Shown: positions 40,938-50,439, counted from the stretch's first letter. The stretch: DNA of 64,000 nucleotides from SAR86 cluster bacterium AG-313-N18 (GCA_003283765.1 QBVY01000002.1:48772-112771); one strand, 5' to 3'. The notes: a model not told the origin generated them from the letters alone. A program made the numbers and translations.

Positions 40938-41534
40938 TTAAAAATTATTTTTTTCTATTATATTCCGAAACGTCAAATTAATTCGTGGACCAATGACTTT
41001 TCGTGTCTTTTTTATTGAATGTTGCCAATTTTTTTGAGTTTTACCATCAATCAATATTAAGCAGCCATGAACCTGAGGAATCGAAAGGGTCTCTTTGTTG
41101 ATTTTATTCCTGAATACCAAATCTCTCTCACTGCCAAAGGAAATTGAGGCAATGGTTGGACTGGGGCCTAGCTCCTTCTCATCATCAGAATGCCATCCCA
41201 TTGAATCTTTTCCATCTCGATAATAATTTACAAGAACAGAGTTAAAATCCATTTTCAATTCTTTGTGTATTTTCTTTCGAATCATTGTTAAATCTTTGGT
41301 CCAGTTTTGTCGATTTAATTTTTTGCCTGAATATTTATAGTCACATCCCTCGTCACCTATCCAGCATTGCAATCTAGGGATAGTCGTATCTTTTCCAAAC
41401 ATTTTAATTACCATTGATTCCCAGGATAGTTTTGATATTAGTTTTGTAAGAAATTCATCGGAATCAATTGGATTAAAAAAATTCTCTTCGATTCGAATTT
41501 TTAGATCGTTGTGAGATACAATTTCATTCTTCAT
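40938..41534 (-). CDS. AlkB-like 2-oxoglutarate/Fe(II) dioxygenase
   Basis: A 198-residue member of the AlkB dealkylase family, which removes alkyl groups from nucleic-acid bases. Iron ligands are H115 and D117 (GWHSDDE) and H172 (NWQHSI). The 2-oxoglutarate-binding arginine pattern RxNxTFR is at residues 184-190. The RDGKDSMGWHSDDEKELG block resembles the ALKBH2/3-like short AlkB proteins common in marine bacteria. It is eight bases upstream of mdh and divergent from the ferredoxin reductase. Confidence 0.9.
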   Translation of the reverse strand: MKNEIVSHNDLKIRIEENFFNPIDSDEFLTKLISKLSWESMVIKMFGKDTTIPRLQCWIGDEGCDYKYSGKKLNRQNWTKDLTMIRKKIHKELKMDFNSVLVNYYRDGKDSMGWHSDDEKELGPSPTIASISFGSERDLVFRNKINKETLSIPQVHGCLILIDGKTQKNWQHSIKKTRKVIGPRINLTFRNIIEKNNF

Positions 41535-41583
41535 AAGAGAGTTAGTATAAATATGTTTTCATTAAATCCAATTGGTCAATTCA

Positions 41584-42807
41584 ATGAGTAAAGTATTAAT
41601 CGTTGGAGGAGGACATGCTGGAGCTAATACAGCCTTTGCATTAAGAAAAGATGGTTTTGATGGAGACATTACTATTATCAGTGATGAGAGTTACCTTCCT
41701 TATCATAGACCCCCGCTGTCTAAAGATTTCTTAAAACAAAATATAGCTATTGAAAAGCTAAGCTTTAAATCTTCTAACTTCTATGAAGAGCAAAATATCT
41801 CTATTAATCTGAATACTAGAATCAATACCATTGACCTAGAATCAAACCATGCTAACGCAAAAGATACATCATTTGATTTTGATTATTTAGTTTTTGCAAC
41901 TGGAGCATCTCCAAGATTTCTACCTATGGAAAATGCTGATGCTAAAAACTTGTTTTATTTGAGGCAGATAACAGATGTTTTATCTATACAAAAATCAATT
42001 GGTTCATCTAAAAATATAGTATTGATTGGTGGAGGCTATATAGGTCTAGAGGTAGCCTCTGCAATGATTGAGTTAGGTCTTAATGTGACTATTTTAGAGG
42101 CAGAGGAACGTATTCTTCAGAGGGTCACAAGCCCTGATGTATCAAGGTTTTATAATGATTTTCATACAAAAAAAGGTGTCGAAATTATTTGTAATGCCAG
42201 GGTTAGCAGTTTAAATGCTGAAAACAAACTGATTAATACAGTATCGTTGGAATCTGGTCAGAGCATTTCTGCTGATATGGTTTTAGTGGGCATAGGAGCA
42301 ATCCCCAATATACAACTTGCAGATTCAATTGGTTTAGAGTGCGACAATGGGATCAAGACAGATCAATATTGCAGAACTTCTATTCCACATATCCTTGCTG
42401 TGGGTGACTGCACCTCATCATTTAATACTCTTTTTAATAGGGAATTTCGACTTGAAAGTGTGCCAAATGCTCTTGCGCAATCAAAAGTTGCTTCTTCCTC
42501 AATTGTTGGGAATGATCTTTTTAATAGCGAAATGCCATGGTTTTGGTCTGACCAATATGATTTGAAATTGCAAATGGCAGGTTTATCAAGCGGTTATGAC
42601 GAATGTCATATTATTGGTGATATTGATTCAGCTGAATTTGTTGCTTGCTATGGTAAAGAAGGGCATTTAATAGCGGTTGATAGCGTGAACCAATCTAAGC
42701 AATTTATGTTGTTCAAAAAAGCTCTTGGTAATGGTTTTAAACTTGAGATGAGTCTAATAAAAGATAAAAATTTTCAACCCGACTCCATTTTTTCAGGTTC
42801 AAATTAG
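41584..42807 (+). CDS. FAD-dependent ferredoxin reductase (NAD(P)/FAD oxidoreductase)
   Basis: A 407-residue flavoprotein of the rubredoxin/putidaredoxin reductase type: FAD motif VLIVGGGHAGANTA, NAD motif IVLIGGGYIGLEVASAM, YLPYHRPPLSKDFL, and the C-terminal VGDCTS. It would pass electrons from NAD(P)H to a small iron-sulfur protein, for example for a P450 or ring-hydroxylating oxygenase, none of which is in the window. I start at the ATG at 41584 (MSKVLIVGG); an upstream TTG at 41572 adds only four residues. Confidence 0.88.
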   Translation: MSKVLIVGGGHAGANTAFALRKDGFDGDITIISDESYLPYHRPPLSKDFLKQNIAIEKLSFKSSNFYEEQNISINLNTRINTIDLESNHANAKDTSFDFDYLVFATGASPRFLPMENADAKNLFYLRQITDVLSIQKSIGSSKNIVLIGGGYIGLEVASAMIELGLNVTILEAEERILQRVTSPDVSRFYNDFHTKKGVEIICNARVSSLNAENKLINTVSLESGQSISADMVLVGIGAIPNIQLADSIGLECDNGIKTDQYCRTSIPHILAVGDCTSSFNTLFNREFRLESVPNALAQSKVASSSIVGNDLFNSEMPWFWSDQYDLKLQMAGLSSGYDECHIIGDIDSAEFVACYGKEGHLIAVDSVNQSKQFMLFKKALGNGFKLEMSLIKDKNFQPDSIFSGSN

Positions 42808-42833
42808 TTAAAATATATTATACGGAGAAAATT

Positions 42834-43739
42834 ATGACCATAAGATTTGATGACAAAGTAGCAATCGTAACAGGTGCAGGCGGAGGGCTTGGAAAGCAAC
42901 ATGCTCTCGAGTTTGCAAGGAGAGGAGCAAAAGTTGTTGTTAATGATCTTGGAAGTGCTGTTGATGGCTCTGGAGGTTCTAGCGATGCAGCAAATGCGGT
43001 TGTAGAAGAGATTAAAGCTGAGGGCGGAGAGGCAATAGCAAATGGTTCTAGCGTCGCTGATCAAGAAGGCGTATCTAAAATGGTTGCTGAAACCATGGAG
43101 AAATGGGGCCGAATAGATATTTTGGTTAACAACGCAGGAATTTTAAGAGATAAAAGTTTTCATAAGGTTACAATCGAAGAATTTAATCAAGTCATGGATG
43201 TGCACTTTCAAGGCAGCTTTTATGCATCCCATGCTGTTTATCCAATTATGCGAGAGCAAAATTTTGGCAGAATAATTTTTACTACATCATCAGGCGGGCT
43301 TGTGGGGAGCTTTGGTCAAACAAACTACGGCGCAGCAAAAATGGGTATGATCGGTTTAATGAATTGCTTAAAGATAGAGGGGCAAAAATATAATGTTTTC
43401 TCAAGCGCTGTTTCCCCAGTTGCTTTATCGAGAATGACAGAATCTTTAATGCCGGAGGGCATTGGAGAGAGATTTTTACCTGAGTATGTAACTCCAGCGG
43501 TGATTTATCTTGCTAGTGAAGAAAGTCAAAATGGAGCAATTATTGGCGCTGGCGCCGGTGTATTTACCAGATTCAGGATTTTAGAAACAATGGGCCTAGC
43601 TCTAGGAACTGGCGATGAAATGACTCCTGAGAATATAGCAGCTGGTTGGGATTCAGTCTCTGATCTAGATGATGCAAGAGAATTGTTTAGTGGACCTGAG
43701 CAAACTATTAAAATTCTTGAACAGGCCGATAAAGCTTAA
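42834..43739 (+). CDS. Short-chain dehydrogenase, peroxisomal 17beta-HSD4/hydroxyacyl-CoA type
   Basis: A 301-residue SDR. Cofactor motif VTGAGGGLGKQHALEFARRGAKVVVNDLG, then VNNAGILRDKSFHK, catalytic Ser in FTTSSGG and the YGAAK motif. The long N-terminal VNDLGSAVDGSG insertion and C-terminal extension match the dehydrogenase domain of multifunctional enzyme type 2 (3-hydroxyacyl-CoA dehydrogenase), used in side-chain or long-chain acyl-CoA beta-oxidation. Exact substrate unknown. It follows the ferredoxin reductase by 26 bases with GGAGAA before the ATG, and converges on the GST gene with a four-base overlap. Confidence 0.88.
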   Translation: MTIRFDDKVAIVTGAGGGLGKQHALEFARRGAKVVVNDLGSAVDGSGGSSDAANAVVEEIKAEGGEAIANGSSVADQEGVSKMVAETMEKWGRIDILVNNAGILRDKSFHKVTIEEFNQVMDVHFQGSFYASHAVYPIMREQNFGRIIFTTSSGGLVGSFGQTNYGAAKMGMIGLMNCLKIEGQKYNVFSSAVSPVALSRMTESLMPEGIGERFLPEYVTPAVIYLASEESQNGAIIGAGAGVFTRFRILETMGLALGTGDEMTPENIAAGWDSVSDLDDARELFSGPEQTIKILEQADKA

Positions 43740-44347
43740 GCAGAAAAACTTTGTCTTGATGACATTAATCGGGTGTGCCTTTCAATTTCAGGGTAATCTC
43801 CAAGATTTAGTTGGTTAAGTCCAATAAAAAAATCAGTTGTTGTAATCATTTGAATATCAGCAAAAGTATATCTTTCACCAGCAACAAATTCGGATTCTGA
43901 AAGCACGCCGTTAAAATATTTGAGTGATTTTATTCCAATGCTTTTTTGTGTCTCTCCATAGTCCTTATTTTGTGTTTCTAAGCTAGACATTGCTGGATGA
44001 AGGTGCCTAAAACCCATTGCTAAAGGTATCATAAGTTCGTTATAAATTCTGGCTTGCCACATTTCAATTGAAGCAATTTCCATTGGACTTTCTCCAAACA
44101 AGTTTGGTTCTGGGTAAAGAGATTCAAGATATCTACATATAGCTGTTGATTCCATGATGACGGTACCATCATCAAGTTCAAGCGCTGGAATTCGTGAATT
44201 TGGAGCCAGGGCACGATATTCAGGGGTTTTGTGCTCACCTTTCATCAGATCAATGTCAATCATTTCAATATCAGTAATATTTTTTTCAGCCAAGAACATT
44301 CTTACTTTTCGTGGGCTATTTGCCATTTTGTTGTTGTAAAGCTTCAT
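43736..44347 (-). CDS. Glutathione S-transferase family protein
   Basis: A 203-residue GST: thioredoxin-like N-terminal domain (MKLYNNKMANSPRKVRMFLAEK, NSRIPALELDDGTVIMESTAICRYLE with the cis-Pro and glutathione-binding ES pair) and an all-helical C-terminal domain with GERYTFADIQMI. It is the last gene of an MFS-small membrane protein-GST operon, two bases after the small gene. The substrate cannot be predicted. Confidence 0.9.
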   Translation of the reverse strand: MKLYNNKMANSPRKVRMFLAEKNITDIEMIDIDLMKGEHKTPEYRALAPNSRIPALELDDGTVIMESTAICRYLESLYPEPNLFGESPMEIASIEMWQARIYNELMIPLAMGFRHLHPAMSSLETQNKDYGETQKSIGIKSLKYFNGVLSESEFVAGERYTFADIQMITTTDFFIGLNQLNLGDYPEIERHTRLMSSRQSFSA

Positions 44348-44349
44348 AT

Positions 44350-44625
44350 CTATACTTCCTTTTTGGTGGCTAAATTTTGTTCTTCGCCAGATTTTTTATT
44401 ATTGTAATAGCCTTTAAATGCAATATAAGTTTGTATGAGATTAGCTATAACAAATGCAGGCAGATCAACAAATAGGAAAACAACTGCACCAGCAAACCTA
44501 CTGATGCCTGTCAAAATATAACCATTTAGTCGAGTCTCATGTTTAACTGAGCTTACCAAAGCTAAACTTAGGATACTCAACACCAAGATTACCCATTGTC
44601 CATATTGTAAAAAACTCTCAATCAT
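44350..44625 (-). CDS. Small membrane protein of unknown function
   Basis: A 91-residue protein not recognised by sequence. Two or three hydrophobic segments are visible (about 8-26, 34-58 and 60-70), with a charged Lys/Glu C-terminal tail (NNKKSGEEQNLATKKEV). The start overlaps the MFS stop by four bases and the stop is two bases before the GST start, so it is part of that operon and probably real. It could be an accessory to the transporter; that is only a guess from position. Confidence 0.65.
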   Translation of the reverse strand: MIESFLQYGQWVILVLSILSLALVSSVKHETRLNGYILTGISRFAGAVVFLFVDLPAFVIANLIQTYIAFKGYYNNKKSGEEQNLATKKEV

Positions 44626-45950
44626 GAGGGCTCACTTTTTGCTAATTCAAGATTATTTTTCTCAGCAGTTGCCCAATCTTCGGGAAGTTTACGCGCAACA
44701 ACTAAAAAGCTAATAATTGATGGAATAAATACAAGTGATGTTACTGTCATGGCATATCTAATGGATTCAACCTCACCATTGTTAGCTTTAAATAAATCAA
44801 TCATCCAGCCTGAAATACTTGGTCCAAGTCCCAAACCAATCATATTTAAAATAAAAAAGAAAAGGGCAGTGGACATAGCACGCATATGGATTGGAGCTAA
44901 AGTTTGTGCAATTGCAAAACTTGGTCCCAGGTATATTCCCATAAAGATTAAAAACAATGATGTGAATACTAGGTTCATCTCAACAGAAGTTGACCACCAT
45001 GCCGCAATTCCCAGAGGCAGACAAAGCGCAATTGATATGGCTGGAAGCCACCCATAAGCTCTTATATCTTTTTTGCCCCAGCTATCCGCTAGCCTTGCTC
45101 CAAAGAATGCTCCACCTGCATAAGTGAGACCGTTTACAAAACCTAGAATAATAACCAGGGTCTGGAAATCAAAACTTGGATCCAAAGTAACTAGATATTT
45201 GGTATGAAAGGCAGACTTAGAATATGAAACAAAGGATCCAAAGGCAATACCAAAGCACATTGCCCACCATGCTGGAATCTTAAGAAGAGTTTTGAGAGAT
45301 TCTAAAAAGGGGGGTTTTGCAATTTCCCTTTGATCGCTAAATTCCATTGCTCCACGAATAGGTTCGTGTATTGTTAACTTAACCACTATGGCTAAAAGAA
45401 TTCCTGTAACGCCCAAGAAAACAAATATTTCTCTCCAATTTACATCCTCGCTGGATGCTCCTATAAGGGCTGCAGTAACAAAGTAAGCAGCCATAATGCC
45501 GAGCGGTATACCCATAGCATATACCCCTAGAGCGCTGGCCCTTTCTTCTTTTGGATACATGTCAGAGATAATTGAATGAGATGGTGGGCTTCCCCCTGCT
45601 TCACCAATACCAACTCCCATTCTAGCAAGGCCGATCTGAATAAAATTTGTTGCTAGGCCGGTTAATGCCGTAAACCCACTCCATGTCGCAAGAGCCAACG
45701 ATAGTATATTAACTCTGTTATATCTATCTGCTAACCAAGCGATTGGGATGGCAACAGTTGTATAGAATATTGCAAATGCTAAGCCTATTAATAATCCTAA
45801 TTCTGTATTAGTTAGATTAAGGTCCTCTTGAATAAAAGGAGCTAAGATTCCTACAATTTGTCGATCAATAAAATTAAATCCATAGACAACAGTGAGCAGT
45901 ATTAGAACAAAAGTGCGATAACCTTTTGTTGGCTGATGAGCGTCAGTCAT
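44622..45950 (-). CDS. MFS transporter, spinster-like
   Basis: A 442-residue major facilitator with 12 hydrophobic segments. FNFIDRQIVGILAPFIQEDLNLTNTELGLLIG and WLADRYNRVNILSLAL (motif A), RMGVGIGEAGGSPPSHSIISD fit the Spns-like group common in marine proteobacteria, often near acyl-CoA or aromatic/steroid catabolic genes. The substrate is unknown. A good ribosome site (GGGGAAG) and a candidate promoter precede it. First gene of the operon with the small membrane protein and GST. Confidence 0.88.
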   Translation of the reverse strand: MTDAHQPTKGYRTFVLILLTVVYGFNFIDRQIVGILAPFIQEDLNLTNTELGLLIGLAFAIFYTTVAIPIAWLADRYNRVNILSLALATWSGFTALTGLATNFIQIGLARMGVGIGEAGGSPPSHSIISDMYPKEERASALGVYAMGIPLGIMAAYFVTAALIGASSEDVNWREIFVFLGVTGILLAIVVKLTIHEPIRGAMEFSDQREIAKPPFLESLKTLLKIPAWWAMCFGIAFGSFVSYSKSAFHTKYLVTLDPSFDFQTLVIILGFVNGLTYAGGAFFGARLADSWGKKDIRAYGWLPAISIALCLPLGIAAWWSTSVEMNLVFTSLFLIFMGIYLGPSFAIAQTLAPIHMRAMSTALFFFILNMIGLGLGPSISGWMIDLFKANNGEVESIRYAMTVTSLVFIPSIISFLVVARKLPEDWATAEKNNLELAKSEPS

Positions 45951-45980
45951 GTGAATCTTCCCCTAGTTTATGATGCTGTA

Positions 45981-46010
45981 ATTATAGCCTAGGGAGAAGA
46001 ATTATATCGA
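45981..46010 (-). promoter_or_regulatory. Candidate sigma-70 promoter of the MFS operon
   Basis: On the minus strand a perfect TATAAT (45981-45986) is preceded at 18 bases by TCGATA (46005-46010). It lies 31 bases before the MFS start. A 6-base inverted repeat (CCCTAG ... CTAGGG, 45961-45994) flanks the -10 box and could be an operator. Confidence 0.45.
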
Positions 46011-46031
46011 TCTAATCATCAAGTTGATGGG

Positions 46032-47276
46032 TTACTCCCAGTTTAAAGCACCACCTGTTTGATATTCAATTACCCTAGTCTCAAAGAAGTTCTTTTCTTT
46101 CCTAAGATCCATGATCTCTGACATCCAAGGGAAGGGATTAGTCGCTCCCTTGAACTCTTCATCTAACCCAATTTGAGTTAACCTTCTATTGGCGATGAAT
46201 TGTAGGTATTCTTCCATCATGGAAGCATTCATTCCTAGAACACCTCTAGGCATAGTGTCTCTTGCGTACTGAATCTCAAGCTCTGTTCCTTCAAGAATCA
46301 TCTGCGCAGCCTCAGCTTTCATCTCTTCGTCCCAAAGGTGTGGGTTTTCAATTTTAATTTGATTAATAACATCAATTCCAAAATTTACATGCATAGATTC
46401 ATCTCTCAAAATGTATTGAAATTGTTCAGCAGTTCCTGTCATCTTATTTCGTCTTCCCATCGATAAGATTTGGGTAAAACCACAATAAAAGAATATGCCC
46501 TCAAGTACACAATAGAATGCTATTAGATTTCTTAAGAGCTGCTTATCAGTTTCAGTTGTTCCAGTTTGGAAGGTTGGATCAGAAATTTGTTGAGTGTATT
46601 TCAAACCCCAGGCTGCCTTTTTAGCAACACTTGGGATTTCTCTATACATATTAAATATTTCTCCCTCATCCATACCAAGTGATTCGATGCAGTACTGATA
46701 TGCATGAGTATGTATAGCTTCTTCCAAGCTCTGTCTTAATATATATTGCCGGCATTCAGGATTTGTTACCAATCTATAAAGAGCGAGAACCAGATTATTT
46801 GCGACTAAGGAGTCTGCAGTAGAAAAGAACCCAAGATTTCTCTTGACTATTGTTCTTTCATCATCAGTCAAGCCATCTTCTGATTTCCATAGAGCTATAT
46901 CTGCAGTCATATTAACTTCTTGTGGCATCCAATGATTAGCACTTCCGTCGAGATACTTTTGCCAAGCCCAGTCATATTTGAATGGAACCAATTGATTAAG
47001 GTCAGCTTTACAATTGATCATAGCCTTATCATCAACTTGAACTCTGCCATTGTGCATTTCATCCAGCTCTTTTACACCTTCCGATGCATCAAAGGTCTCC
47101 ATAGCTTTTCTAGCTGCCTCTGCTCTTGATCCTGCCTCAACAGCTGCAGTTGTGGTCTCAGCTTTAGGCTCAAGCTGAGCTACAGGCTCAACATGTTTAG
47201 GTGCCTCTGGTGCTGTGTTTTTGATTGCAGGTGCTACCTGAGTCTCTTCTTTATTGTATTCATCCCAATTTAACAT
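46032..47276 (-). CDS. nrdB: Ribonucleotide reductase class Ia, beta subunit
   Basis: The radical-generating subunit. Diiron ligands are seen as D155, E186 and H189 (EAIHTHAY), then E in [11 protein letters not shown] and E..H in [10 protein letters not shown]. The tyrosyl-radical position is Y193, so it is a normal Tyr-type R2, not the Phe type. At 414 residues it is longer than E. coli NrdB (376): the first ~65 residues include an Ala/Glu/Pro/Thr-rich low-complexity segment. It is 14 bases downstream of nrdA. No ferredoxin-type nrd cofactor gene follows. Confidence 0.95.
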   Translation of the reverse strand: MLNWDEYNKEETQVAPAIKNTAPEAPKHVEPVAQLEPKAETTTAAVEAGSRAEAARKAMETFDASEGVKELDEMHNGRVQVDDKAMINCKADLNQLVPFKYDWAWQKYLDGSANHWMPQEVNMTADIALWKSEDGLTDDERTIVKRNLGFFSTADSLVANNLVLALYRLVTNPECRQYILRQSLEEAIHTHAYQYCIESLGMDEGEIFNMYREIPSVAKKAAWGLKYTQQISDPTFQTGTTETDKQLLRNLIAFYCVLEGIFFYCGFTQILSMGRRNKMTGTAEQFQYILRDESMHVNFGIDVINQIKIENPHLWDEEMKAEAAQMILEGTELEIQYARDTMPRGVLGMNASMMEEYLQFIANRRLTQIGLDEEFKGATNPFPWMSEIMDLRKEKNFFETRVIEYQTGGALNWE

Positions 47277-47290
47277 TTTTCTCTCCGTAT

Positions 47291-50185
47291 TTACTGACAG
47301 GCTTCGCAGTCAGGATCATCCAAGGAGCATGCTTCTGGCACAGGTGCTGGTGCACCAAGTTCATGCGGAACTTCTGGTGCTGATTCAGCCTGAGCGCTTA
47401 CTGCATTTAAGCTGCCTTGGTTGATGGTTGATTTTTCAGTTGTTGTTGCTGCTATAGATCTAAGATAATAAGTAGTTTTTAAGCCCGAATACCATGCCAT
47501 TCTGTATGTAAGATCTAGTTTTTTTCCGTTGGCATTACCTATATATAGATTTAATGATTGAGCTTGATCTATCCACTTTTGTCTTCTGCTTGCTGATTCA
47601 ACAATGTATTGAGGCTCCACTTCAAATGCTGTGGAAAAAAGTTTTTTAATATCATCAGGAATTCTTGATATTTCACTTAAACTACCTTCAAAATATTTCA
47701 GGTCATTAATCATAACGTCATCCCATAAGTCTAACGCCTTGAGTTTTCTAACCAGGTGAGGGTTTACAATAGTAAATTCGCCAGAAAGGTTTGATTTAAC
47801 GTATAGGTTTTGATACGTAGGTTCAATTGATTGAGTTACTCCGGTAATATTAGAAATTGTTGCTGTGGGTGCAATTGCCATCACATTAGAATTTCTCATT
47901 CCATCTTTTTTTACTTTTGCGCGTAATTTTTCCCAATCCAGCGTTTCAGACCTATCAACTTTTATAAACTCACTGCCACGATTCTTTTCTAGAATATCTA
48001 TTGAATCTTTTGGAAAAATTCCCTGACTCCATAGAGAGCCATCATATGACGGGTATGTTCCTCTTTCTTTTGCGAGCTCGTTTGATGCTTGAATTGCATA
48101 GTAACTGATTACCTCCATGCTTCTATCTGCAAACTCAATGGCCGCATCAGAACAGTAGGGTGCGTCTTGCATATAGAGTGCATCCTGGAAGCCCATCAGC
48201 CCCATTCCTACTGGACGATGTTTAAGGTTTGAGTTCTTTGCTGTATCTACTGAGTAATAATTTATGTCAATCACATTATCAAGCATACGAAGAGCAGTGG
48301 TTACTGTACGTTTTACTTTTTCTTCATCCAGTACACCATCTTTCATATGTTGAGGAAGGTTTACTGATCCAAGATTACAAACAGCTATTTCATCATTGCT
48401 TGTGTTGAGAGTGATCTCAGTGCATAAGTTAGATGAGTGAATCACCCCAATATGCTGTTGCGGCGAACGTAAATTACATGAATCTTTAAAGGTTATCCAT
48501 GGATGCCCCGTTTCAAATAACATAGTAAGCATTTTTCTCCATAGATCTTTGGCTGGAATAGTTTTGTGTTGATCCATTTTTCCTTCAGCAGCCAACGCTT
48601 CGTATTCCTCATATCTTTTTTCAAATGCAAGACCTGTAAGATCATGTAAGTCTGGGGCTTCACCAGGAGAAAAAAGAGTCCAATTTTGATCTAACTCTAC
48701 CCTTTTCATAAACAAATCAGGTACCCAGTTAGCAGTATTCATATCGTGAGTTCTTCTTCTATCATCTCCGGTATTTTTTCTGAGATCTAAGAATTCTTCT
48801 ATGTCTAAGTGCCATGTTTCTAGGTATGCACACATAGCTCCTTTTCTTTTGCCTCCCTGATTAACTGCAACGGCTGTATCATTAGCAACTTTTAGGAACG
48901 GAACAACACCCTGACTTTTGCCGTTTGTTCCTTTGATGTATGAGCCTAATGCTCTTACAGGCGACCAGTCATTTCCAAGTCCTCCTGCCCACTTTGATAG
49001 CAATGCGTTGTCTTTCATTGCTCCGAATATTCCATCTAGATCGTCTGGAATAGTTGTTAAGTAGCATGATGAGAGCTGAGGACGTAAAGTGCCAGAGTTA
49101 AAGAGGGTTGGTGTTGAGCTCATATAATCAAAGCTTGAAAGCAATCTGTAAAACTCAATAGCTCTTTCTTCTTTCTGATCTTCTTCGACAGCTAGACCCA
49201 TAGCAACTCTCATAAAAAAGATTTGGGGAAGTTCATACCTTGTGTCCTGATAATGAATAAAGTACCTGTCATAAAGCGTCTGCAGACCTAGATATGTGAA
49301 TTGATAGTCTCTGTCATGGTCTATGGCTTCTCCTAATTTTTTTAAGTCAAACTCTTTTAAAATTGGATCCAACATTTCTAATTCAACACCTTTATCTATG
49401 TATGCTGAGAAAGCTTTTGGATAATAGTCTTGCATCTCCGGATGTGAACTTTCTTCAGCTATACCGAGAAAGGATAAGGCTTCGCTCCTAAGCTCATCCA
49501 GCAGGATTCTGGCTGTTACGTAACTATAGTTAGGCTCTTGTTCTACTTTGGTTCTTGCTGACATGACAAGAGCTGACTTCATATCACTGATTGAAACGCC
49601 GTCATATAAATTCTTGACCGACTCTTCTAAGATTGCATCGGCGCTTACGTCTTCTAAGCCATCACATGCATGATTAACAACAGAGGCCAATCTATCAATA
49701 TCAAGAGGAACTTGCGACCCGTCTTTTTTTGTAACAGAGATTTTTGGTGCATCGATGTTAGTCTGCTGCGGCGCGTCTTTAGTTCTTTCTGCTGCTCTTT
49801 CTTCTCTGTATAAAATGTATTTTCTGGCTACAACATATTCTTCATTTCGCATTAGCTGGAGTTCGACTTGGTCTTGTATCTCCTCAATGTGCAAAGTACC
49901 GCCCGATGGCATTCTTCTTTTGAATATTTCCTGAACTTCGGCTGTTATTTCCTCGACTTTTCTATGTATTCTTTCACTTGCTGCCGCATTGCCAGATTCG
50001 TTTGCTAGAAAAGCTTTTGTAACAGCTACTTTGATTTTATCTTCTTCAAACGGAACAACTTTGCCGTTTCTTTTGATTACCCTTAGCTTTCCTGGCGCTG
50101 TAATGTTTAAATCTTCAGATGGCATTGATCCAATTGCTTCTTGCCCAGCACCTTCTTGAGTCTTTTCTAACTCTTGTATTGTCAT
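47291..50185 (-). CDS. nrdA: Ribonucleotide reductase class Ia, alpha subunit
   Basis: The catalytic subunit, reducing NDPs to dNDPs. At 964 residues it is longer than E. coli NrdA (761) because two ATP-cone regulatory domains occupy the N-terminus ([17 protein letters not shown] at about 34, then [18 protein letters not shown] at about 148). The catalytic barrel holds the cysteine in CNLGSVNL and CTEITLN, and [13 protein letters not shown]. The tail ends DPDCEACQ, a CxxC for thioredoxin-type reduction. Overall dATP regulation is expected from the ATP cones. NrdR and DnaA boxes lie upstream. Confidence 0.96.
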   Translation of the reverse strand: MTIQELEKTQEGAGQEAIGSMPSEDLNITAPGKLRVIKRNGKVVPFEEDKIKVAVTKAFLANESGNAAASERIHRKVEEITAEVQEIFKRRMPSGGTLHIEEIQDQVELQLMRNEEYVVARKYILYREERAAERTKDAPQQTNIDAPKISVTKKDGSQVPLDIDRLASVVNHACDGLEDVSADAILEESVKNLYDGVSISDMKSALVMSARTKVEQEPNYSYVTARILLDELRSEALSFLGIAEESSHPEMQDYYPKAFSAYIDKGVELEMLDPILKEFDLKKLGEAIDHDRDYQFTYLGLQTLYDRYFIHYQDTRYELPQIFFMRVAMGLAVEEDQKEERAIEFYRLLSSFDYMSSTPTLFNSGTLRPQLSSCYLTTIPDDLDGIFGAMKDNALLSKWAGGLGNDWSPVRALGSYIKGTNGKSQGVVPFLKVANDTAVAVNQGGKRKGAMCAYLETWHLDIEEFLDLRKNTGDDRRRTHDMNTANWVPDLFMKRVELDQNWTLFSPGEAPDLHDLTGLAFEKRYEEYEALAAEGKMDQHKTIPAKDLWRKMLTMLFETGHPWITFKDSCNLRSPQQHIGVIHSSNLCTEITLNTSNDEIAVCNLGSVNLPQHMKDGVLDEEKVKRTVTTALRMLDNVIDINYYSVDTAKNSNLKHRPVGMGLMGFQDALYMQDAPYCSDAAIEFADRSMEVISYYAIQASNELAKERGTYPSYDGSLWSQGIFPKDSIDILEKNRGSEFIKVDRSETLDWEKLRAKVKKDGMRNSNVMAIAPTATISNITGVTQSIEPTYQNLYVKSNLSGEFTIVNPHLVRKLKALDLWDDVMINDLKYFEGSLSEISRIPDDIKKLFSTAFEVEPQYIVESASRRQKWIDQAQSLNLYIGNANGKKLDLTYRMAWYSGLKTTYYLRSIAATTTEKSTINQGSLNAVSAQAESAPEVPHELGAPAPVPEACSLDDPDCEACQ

Positions 50186-50299
50186 TTCTATCCTCTATGT
50201 TTTTTTCTTTCGTTGGTAACCTTTCTAAAAAATTTACCAATGGGTGGGGTCAAAACGTCTTTTTTTAAATTTCTTTAACCAACGTCAATATTCTTACAT

Positions 50300-50308
50300 T
50301 GTGGATAA
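50300..50308 (-). promoter_or_regulatory. DnaA box, nrdA control region
   Basis: TGTGGATAA, the exact complement of consensus TTATCCACA, 115 bases before nrdA. The E. coli nrdAB promoter is also controlled through DnaA boxes. Confidence 0.6.
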
Positions 50309-50323
50309 ATAATCAAGTAAAAA

Positions 50324-50339
50324 ACACAATATATTGTGA
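50324..50339 (-). promoter_or_regulatory. NrdR box 1
   Basis: ACACAATATATTGTGA, a near-perfect 16-base palindrome matching the NrdR consensus (acaCwATATATwGtgt type). It lies 31 bases from the second box, the canonical three-turn spacing, so nrdAB is probably repressed by NrdR when dATP is plentiful. Confidence 0.85.
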
Positions 50340-50344
50340 ATTCT

Positions 50345-50373
50345 TTTAAATTTTTCACAATATGCTGTATAAA
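50345..50373 (+). promoter_or_regulatory. Candidate sigma-70 promoter for glpK
   Basis: TTTAAA (50345-50350), 17 bases, TATAAA (50368-50373) on the plus strand, 66 bases before glpK. NrdR box 2 lies within it. Confidence 0.4.
50355..50370 (-). promoter_or_regulatory. NrdR box 2
   Basis: TCACAATATGCTGTAT, a weaker 16-base copy of the NrdR palindrome, 31 bases from box 1. It overlaps the candidate glpK promoter on the other strand. Confidence 0.75.
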
Positions 50374-50409
50374 TGGTGTTTATTGATTGTGAAGATAAAG
50401 TGAGTAAAT

Positions 50410-50418
50410 TGTGGATAA
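50410..50418 (+). promoter_or_regulatory. DnaA box, glpK proximal
   Basis: TGTGGATAA, a second exact DnaA consensus box in the same nrdA/glpK gap, 22 bases before the glpK ATG. Confidence 0.55.
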
Positions 50419-50439
50419 AATAAAAATTTTGGTACTTTT

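Noticed and set aside
42804..43064. 86-residue minus-strand ORF over the SDR start
   Set aside because: It is a shadow of the SDR coding frame: no ribosome site, no recognisable domain, and the plus-strand motifs are unambiguous.
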